64,000 nt of DNA from JAKLQR01 sp963753165 (GTDB lineage Bacteria; Nitrospirota; Thermodesulfovibrionia; Thermodesulfovibrionales; SM23-35). Below, piece by piece: positions 1-8,787 of the stretch. The stretch's first letter is position 1; every line of letters begins with the position of its first letter. The notes under the pieces are model-generated. The model was not told the origin of the DNA, did not search any database, and was given only the letters and a program-made list of their open reading frames with translations. The position numbers were made by a program, and so were the translations under genes. The stretch covers positions 101,746 to 165,745 of the forward strand of contig CAVWBP010000024.1 of the NCBI GenBank assembly GCA_963753165.1, in the 5' to 3' direction.

Positions 1-1709
1 TCGAGCACTTCCACCGTCAGTATATCACCGGGGCGTATCCCGAGAATTTTGCCGAAGTAATCGGTCAGGACGATCCCCTCGGAGGGAAGGGCAACAGGCT
101 TCAAACGGGTATCGAGAAGAGAGTAGAGATGAGAATCAGGCTCCAGCCCCTTGATTGAAGTCCGGTAAGTACGGTTCTGAAATCCGAACCGCGCGGGCAC
201 CGACCTGAAGACCTCTGTGTGCTCTACGCCCCTGAGAGCCTTGAGTTCGTACCCTGCCTTTCTCGAAGTCGGCTCGGTAAACGTAACGGTCATGTCTTCT
301 TTCTGGGAGAGTCTGAATTGTACATTTACCATGAAGTCAATGGCGTCCTTCGAAAACGTGCCTGCTATCATGATAGCACAGGCAAGCGCGATACCCGTAA
401 TCGTGAGGAGGGACTTTACCGGCTTGCGTCCGATATTCCTCGCGATCATGCGGGTAGGCTGGGAGAGAAGGCGCCAGAAGGCCAGATATTCAAGGAGCAT
501 TTTCCGGTACCGCGCAGGGGGTTCGGGCCTCATCGCCTCAGCGGGGGGCAGCAGCGCAGCCTTGCGGACGGCATAAAACGTTCCGGCAAGAGAGGAGGCA
601 AGAGTGATGAAGGCTGCGGTCGTCACCACCTCAGGTTTCAACTCGTACATCAGATACGGAAAGCGGTAAAATTCCATATATATCCTGCTGAGGCCCCTGC
701 CGAGCCAGACGCCGACGGCGATACCGCCTGCGATGCCGGCAATGACGATCAGGATGACCATCTTCATATAATGGATGCCGACGTCGAAATTGCGATAGCC
801 GAATGCTTTGAGTGCAGCGATCTGCTCGCGCTGTGTGCTCACGATCCTGCTGATGACCACATTGAGAAGAAACGCGGCGACGCCGATGAAAATTACGGGA
901 AAAATTTCCGAGCTCCTTTGAAGCTGCCGGAATTCTTCCGTCAGGAACCGGTGTGACAGCTGGTCTTTCCGTTCATATGCCCCGAGTCCCCCGTATTGGT
1001 CCAGAAGGCTGTCGATCCGTACCAGGACATCGCCGGGGTTCGCATAGGGAGAAAGGGTGAGCGCTATGTCATTGAATGCGCCTTTCATATCATACGCGGT
1101 GCCGAGCGCATCCCTTCCCATCCAGAGTATTGCATACCGCTTGTAATCGGGACTGATTGCGCCGGGCCTTACCTGAAGGACGAATTCAGGAGACAGAGCG
1201 ATGCCCACGATAACGAGTTTTTTCCACCTGCCGTTGATCACGGCGCCGAGTGTGTCGCCGGGTGAAAAGCCGTGCGCTTCTGCGAAGGCCTCGCTTACGA
1301 CCGCTTCGTTGTCTTTCCAGGGGTCGACAAGCCTCCCCTTTCTGATGAACAACCTGTTCAGAAGGGGTTTGCCGGTGTCCGGGACCGAGACAAGTCTGGC
1401 AGTCACCGGTTCAGGAAAGTCAGGTATGTCCAGTTTCACATCGGCAACGACCCGGCTCTCGACCAGGTCCACCCCCGGAATTTCCGCAATGCGCGTCTTC
1501 ACGGATTCCGGCGCGCGCTTCAGAGAGACAAACACATCGGCAAAGCGGTAATCTCTGTAGAAACTGTCTCTCGTCAAATTCAGCGAGTTCATCGTGCTTA
1601 TCAGCATGAGGTAGGTCGCGACCCCGCTCACAATCACAAGGGCAATGGCGACCGCCTGCCCCTTCATCTTCCAGATGTCTCTCAGGAGCTTATGGTCCAG
1701 TGCCTTCAT
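1..1709 (-). CDS. ABC exporter permease, FtsX/MacB type (partial, 3' end beyond window)
   Basis: Membrane subunit of an ABC exporter; about 569 residues are visible and the C-terminus lies beyond base 1. The reading frame is open from the ATG at 1709 to the window edge. The N-terminus (MKALDHKLLRDIWKMKGQ) precedes a hydrophobic segment, followed by a large extracytoplasmic domain. A run of membrane segments follows around residues 270-400, and then a second FtsX unit begins (a segment with the pattern RNIGRKPVKSLLTITGIALA). This duplicated FtsX layout is typical of large (about 780-residue) permeases of the LolCE/MacB superfamily. The start lies 4 bases after the stop of the ATPase gene, so the two are co-transcribed. 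Substrate unknown; family members export lipoproteins, peptides or drugs. Confidence 0.85.
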   Translation of the reverse strand, partial: MKALDHKLLRDIWKMKGQAVAIALVIVSGVATYLMLISTMNSLNLTRDSFYRDYRFADVFVSLKRAPESVKTRIAEIPGVDLVESRVVADVKLDIPDFPEPVTARLVSVPDTGKPLLNRLFIRKGRLVDPWKDNEAVVSEAFAEAHGFSPGDTLGAVINGRWKKLVIVGIALSPEFVLQVRPGAISPDYKRYAILWMGRDALGTAYDMKGAFNDIALTLSPYANPGDVLVRIDSLLDQYGGLGAYERKDQLSHRFLTEEFRQLQRSSEIFPVIFIGVAAFLLNVVISRIVSTQREQIAALKAFGYRNFDVGIHYMKMVILIVIAGIAGGIAVGVWLGRGLSRIYMEFYRFPYLMYELKPEVVTTAAFITLASSLAGTFYAVRKAALLPPAEAMRPEPPARYRKMLLEYLAFWRLLSQPTRMIARNIGRKPVKSLLTITGIALACAIMIAGTFSKDAIDFMVNVQFRLSQKEDMTVTFTEPTSRKAGYELKALRGVEHTEVFRSVPARFGFQNRTYRTSIKGLEPDSHLYSLLDTRLKPVALPSEGIVLTDYFGKILGIRPGDILTVEVL

Positions 1710-1713
1710 ATGC

Positions 1714-2466
1714 CTACCAGTGAAGTTCCCCCGGAGATTTTTTGGTTTCGTTCCTGACAATCCCTGCAATGAGGCCGTTGCTCAGATGAACCACCCGGTC
1801 TGCCATATACGCGATATCGGCATTATGGGTTATGATGACTGTCGTCGTGCCGAGTTCCCGGTTGACATTATCGAGCGCTTCGAGCACATTGATGCCGGTT
1901 GCGGAATCGAGCGCGCCGGTGGGTTCGTCGCAGAGGAGGACCGAAGGGTTCTTTGCGATGGCGCGCGCGATGGCTACGCGCTGCTGCTCGCCGCCCGACA
2001 GCTGCGCAGGGAAATGATGGAGTCTTTCGCGGAGCCCGACCACTTCCAGCGCTTCCTCTGGTTTCATCGGATTCTTTGCTATCTCCGTCACCACAGCGAC
2101 GTTCTCCAGCGCAGTGAGGCTCGGGATGAGGTTATAGAACTGAAAGACAAACCCCACATAGAAACGCCGGTACTCGGTGAGTTCACGCTCGTTCGCTTTC
2201 GTAAGGTTTTTCCCCCGGTAGACCACCTCTCCGCCGGTTGCGGTATCAAGTCCGCCAAGGATGTTCACCAGCGTTGACTTCCCGCTCCCTGAAGGCCCGA
2301 GCAGCACGATCAGTTCACCCGAAGTGAGTTCGAGATCAACGCCGCGCAGGGCATGCACCTCCACCTCGCCCATCCGGTAAATCTTTGTCAGGGAACTTAC
2401 CTGAAAAACAACCTCTCCCGGTGAAGTGGGCTGCATCGCCTGTTTCTTTTCGGGGACGCTGTCCAT
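1714..2466 (-). CDS. ABC transporter ATP-binding protein (LolD/MacB family)
   Basis: ATPase subunit (250 residues) that powers the FtsX-type permease encoded directly downstream. Visible motifs are Walker A GPSGSGKST, the Q-loop region FVFQFYNL, the ABC signature LSGGEQQR, Walker B VLLCDEPTGALD and the H-loop ITHN. The spacing and the phrase VHALRGVDLEL are characteristic of the LolD/MacB/FtsE group. A 15-20 residue N-terminal extension precedes the usual start of the domain, so a start at the internal Met (residue 11) is also possible. The gene is divergent from the TetR regulator at 2567, and the shared 100-bp intergenic region contains the TetR operator. Control of this transporter by the same repressor is therefore possible but not shown. 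Confidence 0.9.
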   Translation of the reverse strand: MDSVPEKKQAMQPTSPGEVVFQVSSLTKIYRMGEVEVHALRGVDLELTSGELIVLLGPSGSGKSTLVNILGGLDTATGGEVVYRGKNLTKANERELTEYRRFYVGFVFQFYNLIPSLTALENVAVVTEIAKNPMKPEEALEVVGLRERLHHFPAQLSGGEQQRVAIARAIAKNPSVLLCDEPTGALDSATGINVLEALDNVNRELGTTTVIITHNADIAYMADRVVHLSNGLIAGIVRNETKKSPGELHW

Positions 2467-2523
2467 GATCTTCTATTATGATCAATTTGTCCCTGCAATT
2501 CCATGATGCCCGGTATTTCTCCC

Positions 2524-2552
2524 TTGACTTGGAGGGTGTTTTTGTTTAAACT
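2524..2552 (+). promoter_or_regulatory. Sigma-70 type promoter of the tetR-efflux operon
   Basis: A -35 box TTGACT (2524-2529) and a -10 box TAAACT (2547-2552) are separated by exactly 17 bases. The expected transcription start (about 2559) leaves a very short leader before the ATG at 2567. The -10 box touches the first palindrome of the putative operator. Confidence 0.65.
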
Positions 2553-2581
2553 GAACATAGGTTCACATGAACAAACGTTCA
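2552..2581 (+). promoter_or_regulatory. Tandem palindromic operator, probable TetR autoregulation site
   Basis: Two copies of the palindrome TGAAC-N4-GTTCA lie at 2552-2565 and 2568-2581, both perfect in the arms and with centres 16 bases apart. They span the end of the -10 box, the transcription start and the tetR start codon. A dimeric TetR protein bound here would block its own promoter. Binding is inferred from position and symmetry. Confidence 0.7.
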
Positions 2582-3148
2582 GGTATAGAGTCGAAGAAAA
2601 AGATCATCAAGGCTGCAATGGATGTATTCTCCGTGAAGGGCTATGCAAAAACCAGCATCAGGGAGATTGCCAGGGCTGCGGGTATCAGCGTCGGCGGTGT
2701 GTACCTCTACTTCAGCAATAAAGAGGAACTCTACAAAAGCCTTATCAACGAAAAGATGCGGGACATCGGCGCCAGTCTCAGGCTTGCCGCAGGAGACACC
2801 GAATCCCCTTCTCAGGCATTATCCAATCTGCTCAAAATACATCTGGAGCATGCCCTGAAACATAAAGAATTTATTCTTGTCCATATCAGAGAGCACGGGT
2901 TTGCATTCGGCGTTCAGGAAAAAAGGAAATTCTTCAGAGAACAGCGAGCGCTGATAAGCCGCATTATTCAGAGAGGGATTCAATCGGGAGAATTCAGGAA
3001 ATGTGACCCGGAGGACATGGCAACGATCATCATGGGATCATTGAGGGGCATACTTCTCTCGATCGCATTGGACCAGGATGTTCATATCACTCCGGAGAGG
3101 TTAACCGAGTTTATTTTCAAGGGACTTCTGAAGACAACGAGAGAGTAG
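2567..3148 (+). CDS. TetR/AcrR family transcriptional repressor
   Basis: A 193-residue regulator. Residues about 10-55 form the TetR helix-turn-helix (IIKAAMDVFSVKGYAKTSIREIA, then AAGISVGGVYLYFSNKEELY), the best conserved part of the family. The C-terminal helices form the ligand pocket and dimer interface and are not family-diagnostic. The gene is the first of an efflux operon and is preceded by a good promoter and a double palindrome that covers its own start codon. The simplest reading is a repressor of itself and of the RND/MacAB efflux genes, released when a toxic substrate binds. The inducer is unknown. Confidence 0.9.
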   Translation: MNKRSGIESKKKIIKAAMDVFSVKGYAKTSIREIARAAGISVGGVYLYFSNKEELYKSLINEKMRDIGASLRLAAGDTESPSQALSNLLKIHLEHALKHKEFILVHIREHGFAFGVQEKRKFFREQRALISRIIQRGIQSGEFRKCDPEDMATIIMGSLRGILLSIALDQDVHITPERLTEFIFKGLLKTTRE

Positions 3149-3194
3149 GCAGGGACCCCGCTCTCCATTAAAGAGAACGCAGGAGAATCGCAAG

Positions 3195-4343
3195 ATGAAT
3201 GCACTGAGCACTGCTTTACCAAAACCTGTAAAGATTGTCTCCATCATTGTATTGTATGCGCTGTTGATATCCATCCTCTCTGCCTGTTCCGGGAAAGAGG
3301 CGCAACCTCCCAAAAAGCCTTCTGTTCCGGTTTCTGCCGCCGAAGCGGTCCAAAAGACCGTCCCGGTGCAGGTCAGGGCGGTCGGCAATGCAGAGCCATA
3401 TTCCACGGTATCGGTGAAATCCCAGGTGGGAGGCATCCTCACCCGTGTCCATTTCAGGGAAGGACAGGATGTCAGGAAAGGCGACCCCCTCTTCTCAATC
3501 GATTCGCGTCCTTACGAGGCCGCACTCAGGCAGGCCGAAGCGAACCTCGCAAAAGATACCGCACAACTGGAGAATGCACGGGTTGAAGTCCGCCGTTATG
3601 AAGAGCTCGTCAGGAAAGGCTATGTGGCACAGGAACAGTACGACCAGATCCGCACCAACGCTGCCACCCTGGAAGCGGTAGTAAATGCCGGCAAGGCACT
3701 GGTCGAAAATGCGCGGTTGCAGCTGCAATACTGCTCCATTCATTCTCCCCTTACCGGAAGGACCGGAAATCTCATGGCAAACCAGGGAAATCTTATCAAA
3801 GCAAATGCTGATACTCCCATGGTTACCATCAATCAGATACAGCCGGTTTATGTGACCTTTTCCGTGCCCGAGCAATACCTTGGAGAGATCAAGAAATATA
3901 TGGCCTCAGGAAGGCTGAAAGTGGAAGTGGTCATCGGAAAGGATGAGAAATATCCGGAGCAGGGGGCGCTCACTTTTGTGGACAATACTGTGGATACTGC
4001 CACGGGTACCATAAAGCTCAAGGCGACGTTTGCCAATAGTGACAGGCGGCTCTGGCCGGGCCAGTTCGTCGATGTGACGATGACGCTCACCGCGAGGCCG
4101 GATGCAACAGTGGTCCCCTCGCAGGCCATCCAGACCGGACAGAAGGGTTCCTATGTCTTTGTAATAAAGCCTGACCTTACGGTAGAGTCACGGCCCGTAG
4201 TGACGGGCCTGACTTTTGAAGAAGAAACCGTCATTGAAAAGGGCATTCAGCCCGGCGAACGGATTGTTACCGACGGGCAGATGCGGATTTTTCCGGGGGC
4301 AACCGTGGAGGTGAAAGCCCCTGTTGTTCCGGAAGGGAAATAA
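3195..4343 (+). CDS. RND efflux periplasmic adaptor (membrane fusion lipoprotein)
   Basis: AcrA/MdtA-like adaptor, 382 residues, linking the inner-membrane RND pump to an outer-membrane channel. The N-terminus is a lipoprotein signal with the lipobox LSAC (Cys at about residue 31). It is followed by the barrel-sandwich half-motif (VGGILTRVHFREGQDVRKGD), a coiled-coil hairpin (residues about 105-175) and the second lipoyl half (SPLTGRTGNLMANQGNLI). The beta-barrel and membrane-proximal domains complete the protein. It ends 6 bases before the RND pump gene, and a 46-bp gap separates it from tetR. Confidence 0.93.
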   Translation: MNALSTALPKPVKIVSIIVLYALLISILSACSGKEAQPPKKPSVPVSAAEAVQKTVPVQVRAVGNAEPYSTVSVKSQVGGILTRVHFREGQDVRKGDPLFSIDSRPYEAALRQAEANLAKDTAQLENARVEVRRYEELVRKGYVAQEQYDQIRTNAATLEAVVNAGKALVENARLQLQYCSIHSPLTGRTGNLMANQGNLIKANADTPMVTINQIQPVYVTFSVPEQYLGEIKKYMASGRLKVEVVIGKDEKYPEQGALTFVDNTVDTATGTIKLKATFANSDRRLWPGQFVDVTMTLTARPDATVVPSQAIQTGQKGSYVFVIKPDLTVESRPVVTGLTFEEETVIEKGIQPGERIVTDGQMRIFPGATVEVKAPVVPEGK

Positions 4344-4349
4344 TCAGGA

Positions 4350-7300
4350 ATGAACATACCTGAATTATTCATCCGGAGGCCTGTCATGACGACCCTCGTC
4401 ATGTTCGCCTTCATTGTATTCGGAATCGTCGGCTACCATCTCCTGCCGGTCAGCGATCTTCCCAATATAGATTACCCGACGATCCAGGTGACGGCCAATC
4501 TGCCGGGCGCTACTCCCGATACCATGGCCTCTGCCGTCGCCACACCCCTCGAACGGGAGTTTTCGACTATCGCCGGCATTGACTCAATGACCTCTACCAA
4601 CGGCAACGGCATCACCCAGATTACGCTCCAGTTTGTGCTGGAGCGGGATATCGACGCTGCTGCACAGGATGTGCAGTCCGCCATTGCGAAGGCTGCGCGG
4701 CAGCTTCCCCAGGATATGCCGAATCCTCCCTCATACCGGAAGGTGAATCCGGCTGATCAGCCTGTTTTATACGTTGCACTCAGTTCACCTGTCCTCCCCC
4801 TTTCCACGGTCAATGAATATGCAGACACGATAATCGCCCAGCGGATATCCATGATCAGCGGTGTAGCCCAGGTATTGATTTACGGCTCACAGAAATATGC
4901 GGTGAGGGTGCAGGTCGACCCCATGGTGCTCGCCAGCCGGAAGATCGGGATTGATGAAGTCGCAGGAGCGGTAGCACAGGGAAATGTCAACCTCCCCACC
5001 GGCACCCTCGACGGCGACAAGAAATCGTTTGTAGTGCAGGCGACAGGACAACTCTACAATGCAGAAGCGTACCGCCCCCTGATCGTTGCCTACCGCGACG
5101 GTTCTCCTGTCCGCCTCGGCGAAGTGGGAAAGATTATCGACAGTGTGGAAAACGATAAGCTGGCGGGATGGTATAACAACACCCGTGCCATAGTGCTCGC
5201 CATCCAGCGTCAACCCGGCACCAACACCATCGAAGTTGTCGACGGCATAAAAAATCTCCTTCCCGTCTTCCGTTCCCAGATGCCGGCGTCTATGAACCTC
5301 GATATCCTCTTCGACCGTTCTGTATCGATCCGCGATTCGGTGAGAGATGTGAAATTCACTCTTCTCCTCACCGTCTGTCTTGTAGTCATGGTCATCTTCC
5401 TTTTCCTTCGCAATCTGTCTGCCACAATAATCCCGAGCCTGGCCCTGCCCCTGTCGATAATCGGTACGTTCGCCGCGATGTATCTCATGGGCTTCACCGT
5501 GAACAATATCTCCCTTATGGCATTGATTCTCGCGGTGGGTTTTGTCGTGGACGACGCGATCGTCATGCTCGAAAATATAGTCCGTCACATGGAAAAGGGA
5601 GAAGGCGTGCTTGAAGCTGCCCTGAACGGTTCGAGGGAAATAGGGTTCACTATTTTATCGATGACCCTCTCACTTGTGGCGGTCTTTATCCCCGTGCTCT
5701 TTATGGGAGGAATCCTCGGACGTCTGCTCCATGAGTTCGCAGTGACGATCAGCATAGCGATCCTCATATCCGGCATTGTTTCCCTTACCCTTACCCCTAT
5801 GCTCTGCAGCCGCTTCTTAAGGCCGCCCGAATCCAGAGAGCATGGAAGGCTCTATCTTCTTCTGGAGCGCTTCTTCGCAGGGATGCTCAATGCGTACGAA
5901 CGGACCCTCAAAATAGTACTGAACCACCGCCCTCTCACCATGGTGGTGACGCTTCTCCTTACGATAGCCACTGTGGCGCTCTTCATGACTATCCCCTGGG
6001 GATTTCTCCCCAGTGATGATATCGGGGGGATATTCGGCTTTACCGAAGGAGCACAGGGAATATCGTTCGATGATATGGTGCGCCACCAGGAGGCGCTTGC
6101 CGGTATTGTCGCGAATGACCCGAATGTGGAATCGTTCATGTCCTTTGTCGGCCCAGGGGGCGCGCGGGTTTCCGGGAACTCGGGGTTTATGTTCATCCGG
6201 CTGAAGCCCCGCGATCAGCGGCGTCTTGACGCCGACGGAGTTATCCAGGAGTTGCGGCCCAAGGTCATGCAGGTGCCCGGCATCATGATGTTCCTTCAGA
6301 ACCCGCCCCCGGTGAGGATCGGAGGACAGCTCACAAAAGCACAGTACCAGTTCACCCTCCAGAGCCCTGACACAGAAGAACTTTATCGTGTGGTTCCCCT
6401 CATGGAAGAAAAAATGCGCGGGATTTCCGAACTCCAGGATGTAACCAGCGACCTCCAGATCACAAACCCTCAGGTCGATGTTGAGATAGACAGGGACAAG
6501 GCATCAGCGGTCGGGTTGACCGCGCAGCAGATTGAAGACGCACTTTACTATGCCTATGGCTCCCGCCAGGTCTCCACTATCTATGCGCCCAATAATCAGT
6601 ACAGGGTCATCCTCGAACTGGACCCCCGTTACCAGACCGATCCTTCCGCGCTTTCACTGCTCTATATCAGGTCCTCAAGAGGAGACCTCGTCCCGCTTAA
6701 CTCGGTAGCGAAACTCACCAACAGCATCGGTCCTCTCACGGTGAACCATCTCGGGCAGCTCCCCGCAGTCACCATATCCTTCAATGTGAAACCGGGTGTC
6801 TCTCTGGGGACCGCAGTGCCGATCATCAATAAGCTGGCCCGTGAAACGCTCCCCCAGACGGTAAGCTACTCGTTTCAGGGGGCGGCCCAGGCTTACCAGG
6901 CGTCAACCCGCGGCCTGACGATCCTCCTTATCATGGCCATTTTTGTAATTTATATCGTACTCGGCATCCTCTATGAAAGTTTTATTCATCCCTTAACCAT
7001 CCTCTCAGGGCTTCCGGCAGCGGGGTTCGGGGCGCTCATCACCCTTCTCATTTTCCAGAAGGACCTGAACGTCTATGCCTTTGTCGGGGTGATCATGCTC
7101 GTGGGGATTGTGAAGAAGAACGCGATCATGATGATCGACTTCGCGCTCGATGCGGAGCGGAAAGAAGGGAAGTCCCCCCTCGAAGCCATCTATCAGGGTT
7201 GCATCATCCGTTTCCGCCCTATCATGATGACCACCATGGCGGCCTTTATGGGAGTGCTTCCCATTGCCCTTGGGTTTGGAGCAGGGGCGGAATCCCGCCG

Positions 7301-7466
7301 TCCTCTCGGTCTCGCTGTTGTGGGCGGACTCGTTGTATCACAAATCCTGACCCTTTATATCACGCCCGTTGTGTATTACTACCTCGACGTGTTTCAGGCA
7401 AAAGTAAACATCCGGCTGAGCAGGCACAAGGGAACCAAAGGGTCTCAGGCTGCAAAGACATTATAG
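4350..7466 (+). CDS. RND multidrug efflux pump, inner-membrane subunit (AcrB/MdtB family)
   Basis: A proton-driven drug transporter of 1038 residues, the standard length for the hydrophobe/amphiphile efflux-1 family. The start MNIPELFIRRPVMTTLVMF is typical. Two halves, each with a large periplasmic loop between TM1 and TM2 (and TM7 and TM8), are visible. TM4 carries the proton-relay signature VGFVVDDAIVMLENI with its two Asp residues, and the TM10-11 region carries the matching Lys in GIVKKNAIMMIDFA. The pump works with the adaptor directly upstream and the TolC-like channel downstream. The best resemblance is to MdtB/MdtC-type pumps. Substrates cannot be read from the sequence. Confidence 0.95.
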   Translation: MNIPELFIRRPVMTTLVMFAFIVFGIVGYHLLPVSDLPNIDYPTIQVTANLPGATPDTMASAVATPLEREFSTIAGIDSMTSTNGNGITQITLQFVLERDIDAAAQDVQSAIAKAARQLPQDMPNPPSYRKVNPADQPVLYVALSSPVLPLSTVNEYADTIIAQRISMISGVAQVLIYGSQKYAVRVQVDPMVLASRKIGIDEVAGAVAQGNVNLPTGTLDGDKKSFVVQATGQLYNAEAYRPLIVAYRDGSPVRLGEVGKIIDSVENDKLAGWYNNTRAIVLAIQRQPGTNTIEVVDGIKNLLPVFRSQMPASMNLDILFDRSVSIRDSVRDVKFTLLLTVCLVVMVIFLFLRNLSATIIPSLALPLSIIGTFAAMYLMGFTVNNISLMALILAVGFVVDDAIVMLENIVRHMEKGEGVLEAALNGSREIGFTILSMTLSLVAVFIPVLFMGGILGRLLHEFAVTISIAILISGIVSLTLTPMLCSRFLRPPESREHGRLYLLLERFFAGMLNAYERTLKIVLNHRPLTMVVTLLLTIATVALFMTIPWGFLPSDDIGGIFGFTEGAQGISFDDMVRHQEALAGIVANDPNVESFMSFVGPGGARVSGNSGFMFIRLKPRDQRRLDADGVIQELRPKVMQVPGIMMFLQNPPPVRIGGQLTKAQYQFTLQSPDTEELYRVVPLMEEKMRGISELQDVTSDLQITNPQVDVEIDRDKASAVGLTAQQIEDALYYAYGSRQVSTIYAPNNQYRVILELDPRYQTDPSALSLLYIRSSRGDLVPLNSVAKLTNSIGPLTVNHLGQLPAVTISFNVKPGVSLGTAVPIINKLARETLPQTVSYSFQGAAQAYQASTRGLTILLIMAIFVIYIVLGILYESFIHPLTILSGLPAAGFGALITLLIFQKDLNVYAFVGVIMLVGIVKKNAIMMIDFALDAERKEGKSPLEAIYQGCIIRFRPIMMTTMAAFMGVLPIALGFGAGAESRRPLGLAVVGGLVVSQILTLYITPVVYYYLDVFQAKVNIRLSRHKGTKGSQAAKTL

Positions 7467-7475
7467 GAGGTCAAT

Positions 7476-8787
7476 ATGAAATGGTACATGCCTTTCATGC
7501 TGTTTTTCATAGTTGCTCTGCCTCTTCATGCAGAAGCAGACGGACTCATTCAGCAGGGTGAGTCACTGAACCTGGAGCGATGCATCGAGATCGCGGTCAA
7601 AATGCATCCTTACCTCGCAGCCGCCAAAAATACGGTCTCTGCGAACGAGAGCAGGATCGGGCAGGCAAAGGCGAATTATTATCCCCAGTTACACTGGTCG
7701 ACAAGCTACAACAGGATCTCTCCGGCATCCGGTTCATCGGGTTCTGCTTCCGGCACAAGCGGTTTCTCAGGGAGGACGAACGAGGCATTTGACCAGTATT
7801 CGACCGGATTCAGTCTCAGCCAGACACTCTACGATTTCGGGAAAACCCCGACAGAGGTGAAGATCCAGAAGTTGAACCGTGATTCAGCCGCATCAGACCT
7901 GGAGAATGTGACCGAACAGATTATCCTCTCGGTCAAACAGGCATACTACGGGGTTGTGCAGGCGAAATATACCAGGCTTGTTGCGGAAGATACGGTAAAG
8001 CAGACCCAGCAGCATCTTGAGCAGGCAAAGGGTTTTTTTGAGGTCGGCACAAGACCAAAATTCGATGTCACCAAGGCAGAGGTGGACCTGAGCAATGCGA
8101 AGCTGAACCTGATCAGAAATGAGAATGCCCTGCGGATTGCCATTGTGACCCTCAATAATGCAATGGGTATTCCTGATGCGCCTGAATACCTGCTCGACGA
8201 AAATCTTTCTTTTGAGAAATATGAGACAACGCTGGAAGATGCGCTCTCAAAGGCATATAAGAACAGGCCCGATATGCAGTCGATCCTTGCGAAAAGACAG
8301 GCAGCCGAGAGTTCCATAGGCCTCGCAAAGACAGGATATTATCCGGTATTGACCGGCAGCGCAGGATACAGCTGGTCGGGAGAAGAGTTCCCGCTTGAGC
8401 ACGGATGGAATGCGGGGGCAACGCTTTCATTCCCTCTGTTCAGCGGTTTCCTCACAAAGTATCAGGTGGAAGAGGCAAGGGCGAACCTGAATATCCTCAG
8501 GGCGAACGAAGAGTCCCTGAGACAGACGATATTCCTGGAAGTACAACAGGCATACCTGTATCTCAGGGCGGCGGAAGAAGCGATTCCCACAGCAAAACTC
8601 GGCGTAGAGCAGGCGCAGGAGAATCTGGACATTGCAAACGGCAGATATACGGCAGGCGTCGGGAATCCTATAGAGGTGACTGATGCGGAGGTTGCATTGA
8701 ATAACGCGAGGACCTCATATATCCAGGCGCTCTATGCAGTACAAGATTGCGCAGGCAAGTATCGAGAAGGCAATGGGGCTGAAATGA
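7476..8787 (+). CDS. TolC-family outer membrane efflux channel (3' frame break)
   Basis: Outer-membrane channel shared by the RND and MacAB pumps; about 436 residues when corrected. A signal peptide (MKWYMPFMLFFIVALPLHAEA) precedes two repeats of the outer membrane efflux protein domain (about 30-215 and 245-430), each rich in long helices and Asn/Ala as usual. Read literally, the frame runs on without a stop into the MacA-like gene, giving an 825-residue fusion. However, one surplus base at about 8736-8739 (four bases between the codons TAT and TAC) explains this. In the +1 frame the protein ends YKIAQASIEKAMGLK, a standard TolC-type terminus, and its TGA (8785-8787) overlaps the ATG of the next gene in the pattern ATGA. 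I therefore annotate two genes. Confidence 0.85.

Noticed and set aside
219..956. Long plus-strand open frames at the left edge
   Set aside because: They are antisense to the minus-strand FtsX-type permease, whose translation shows the family pattern from 1709 to the edge; the plus-strand products have no recognisable features.
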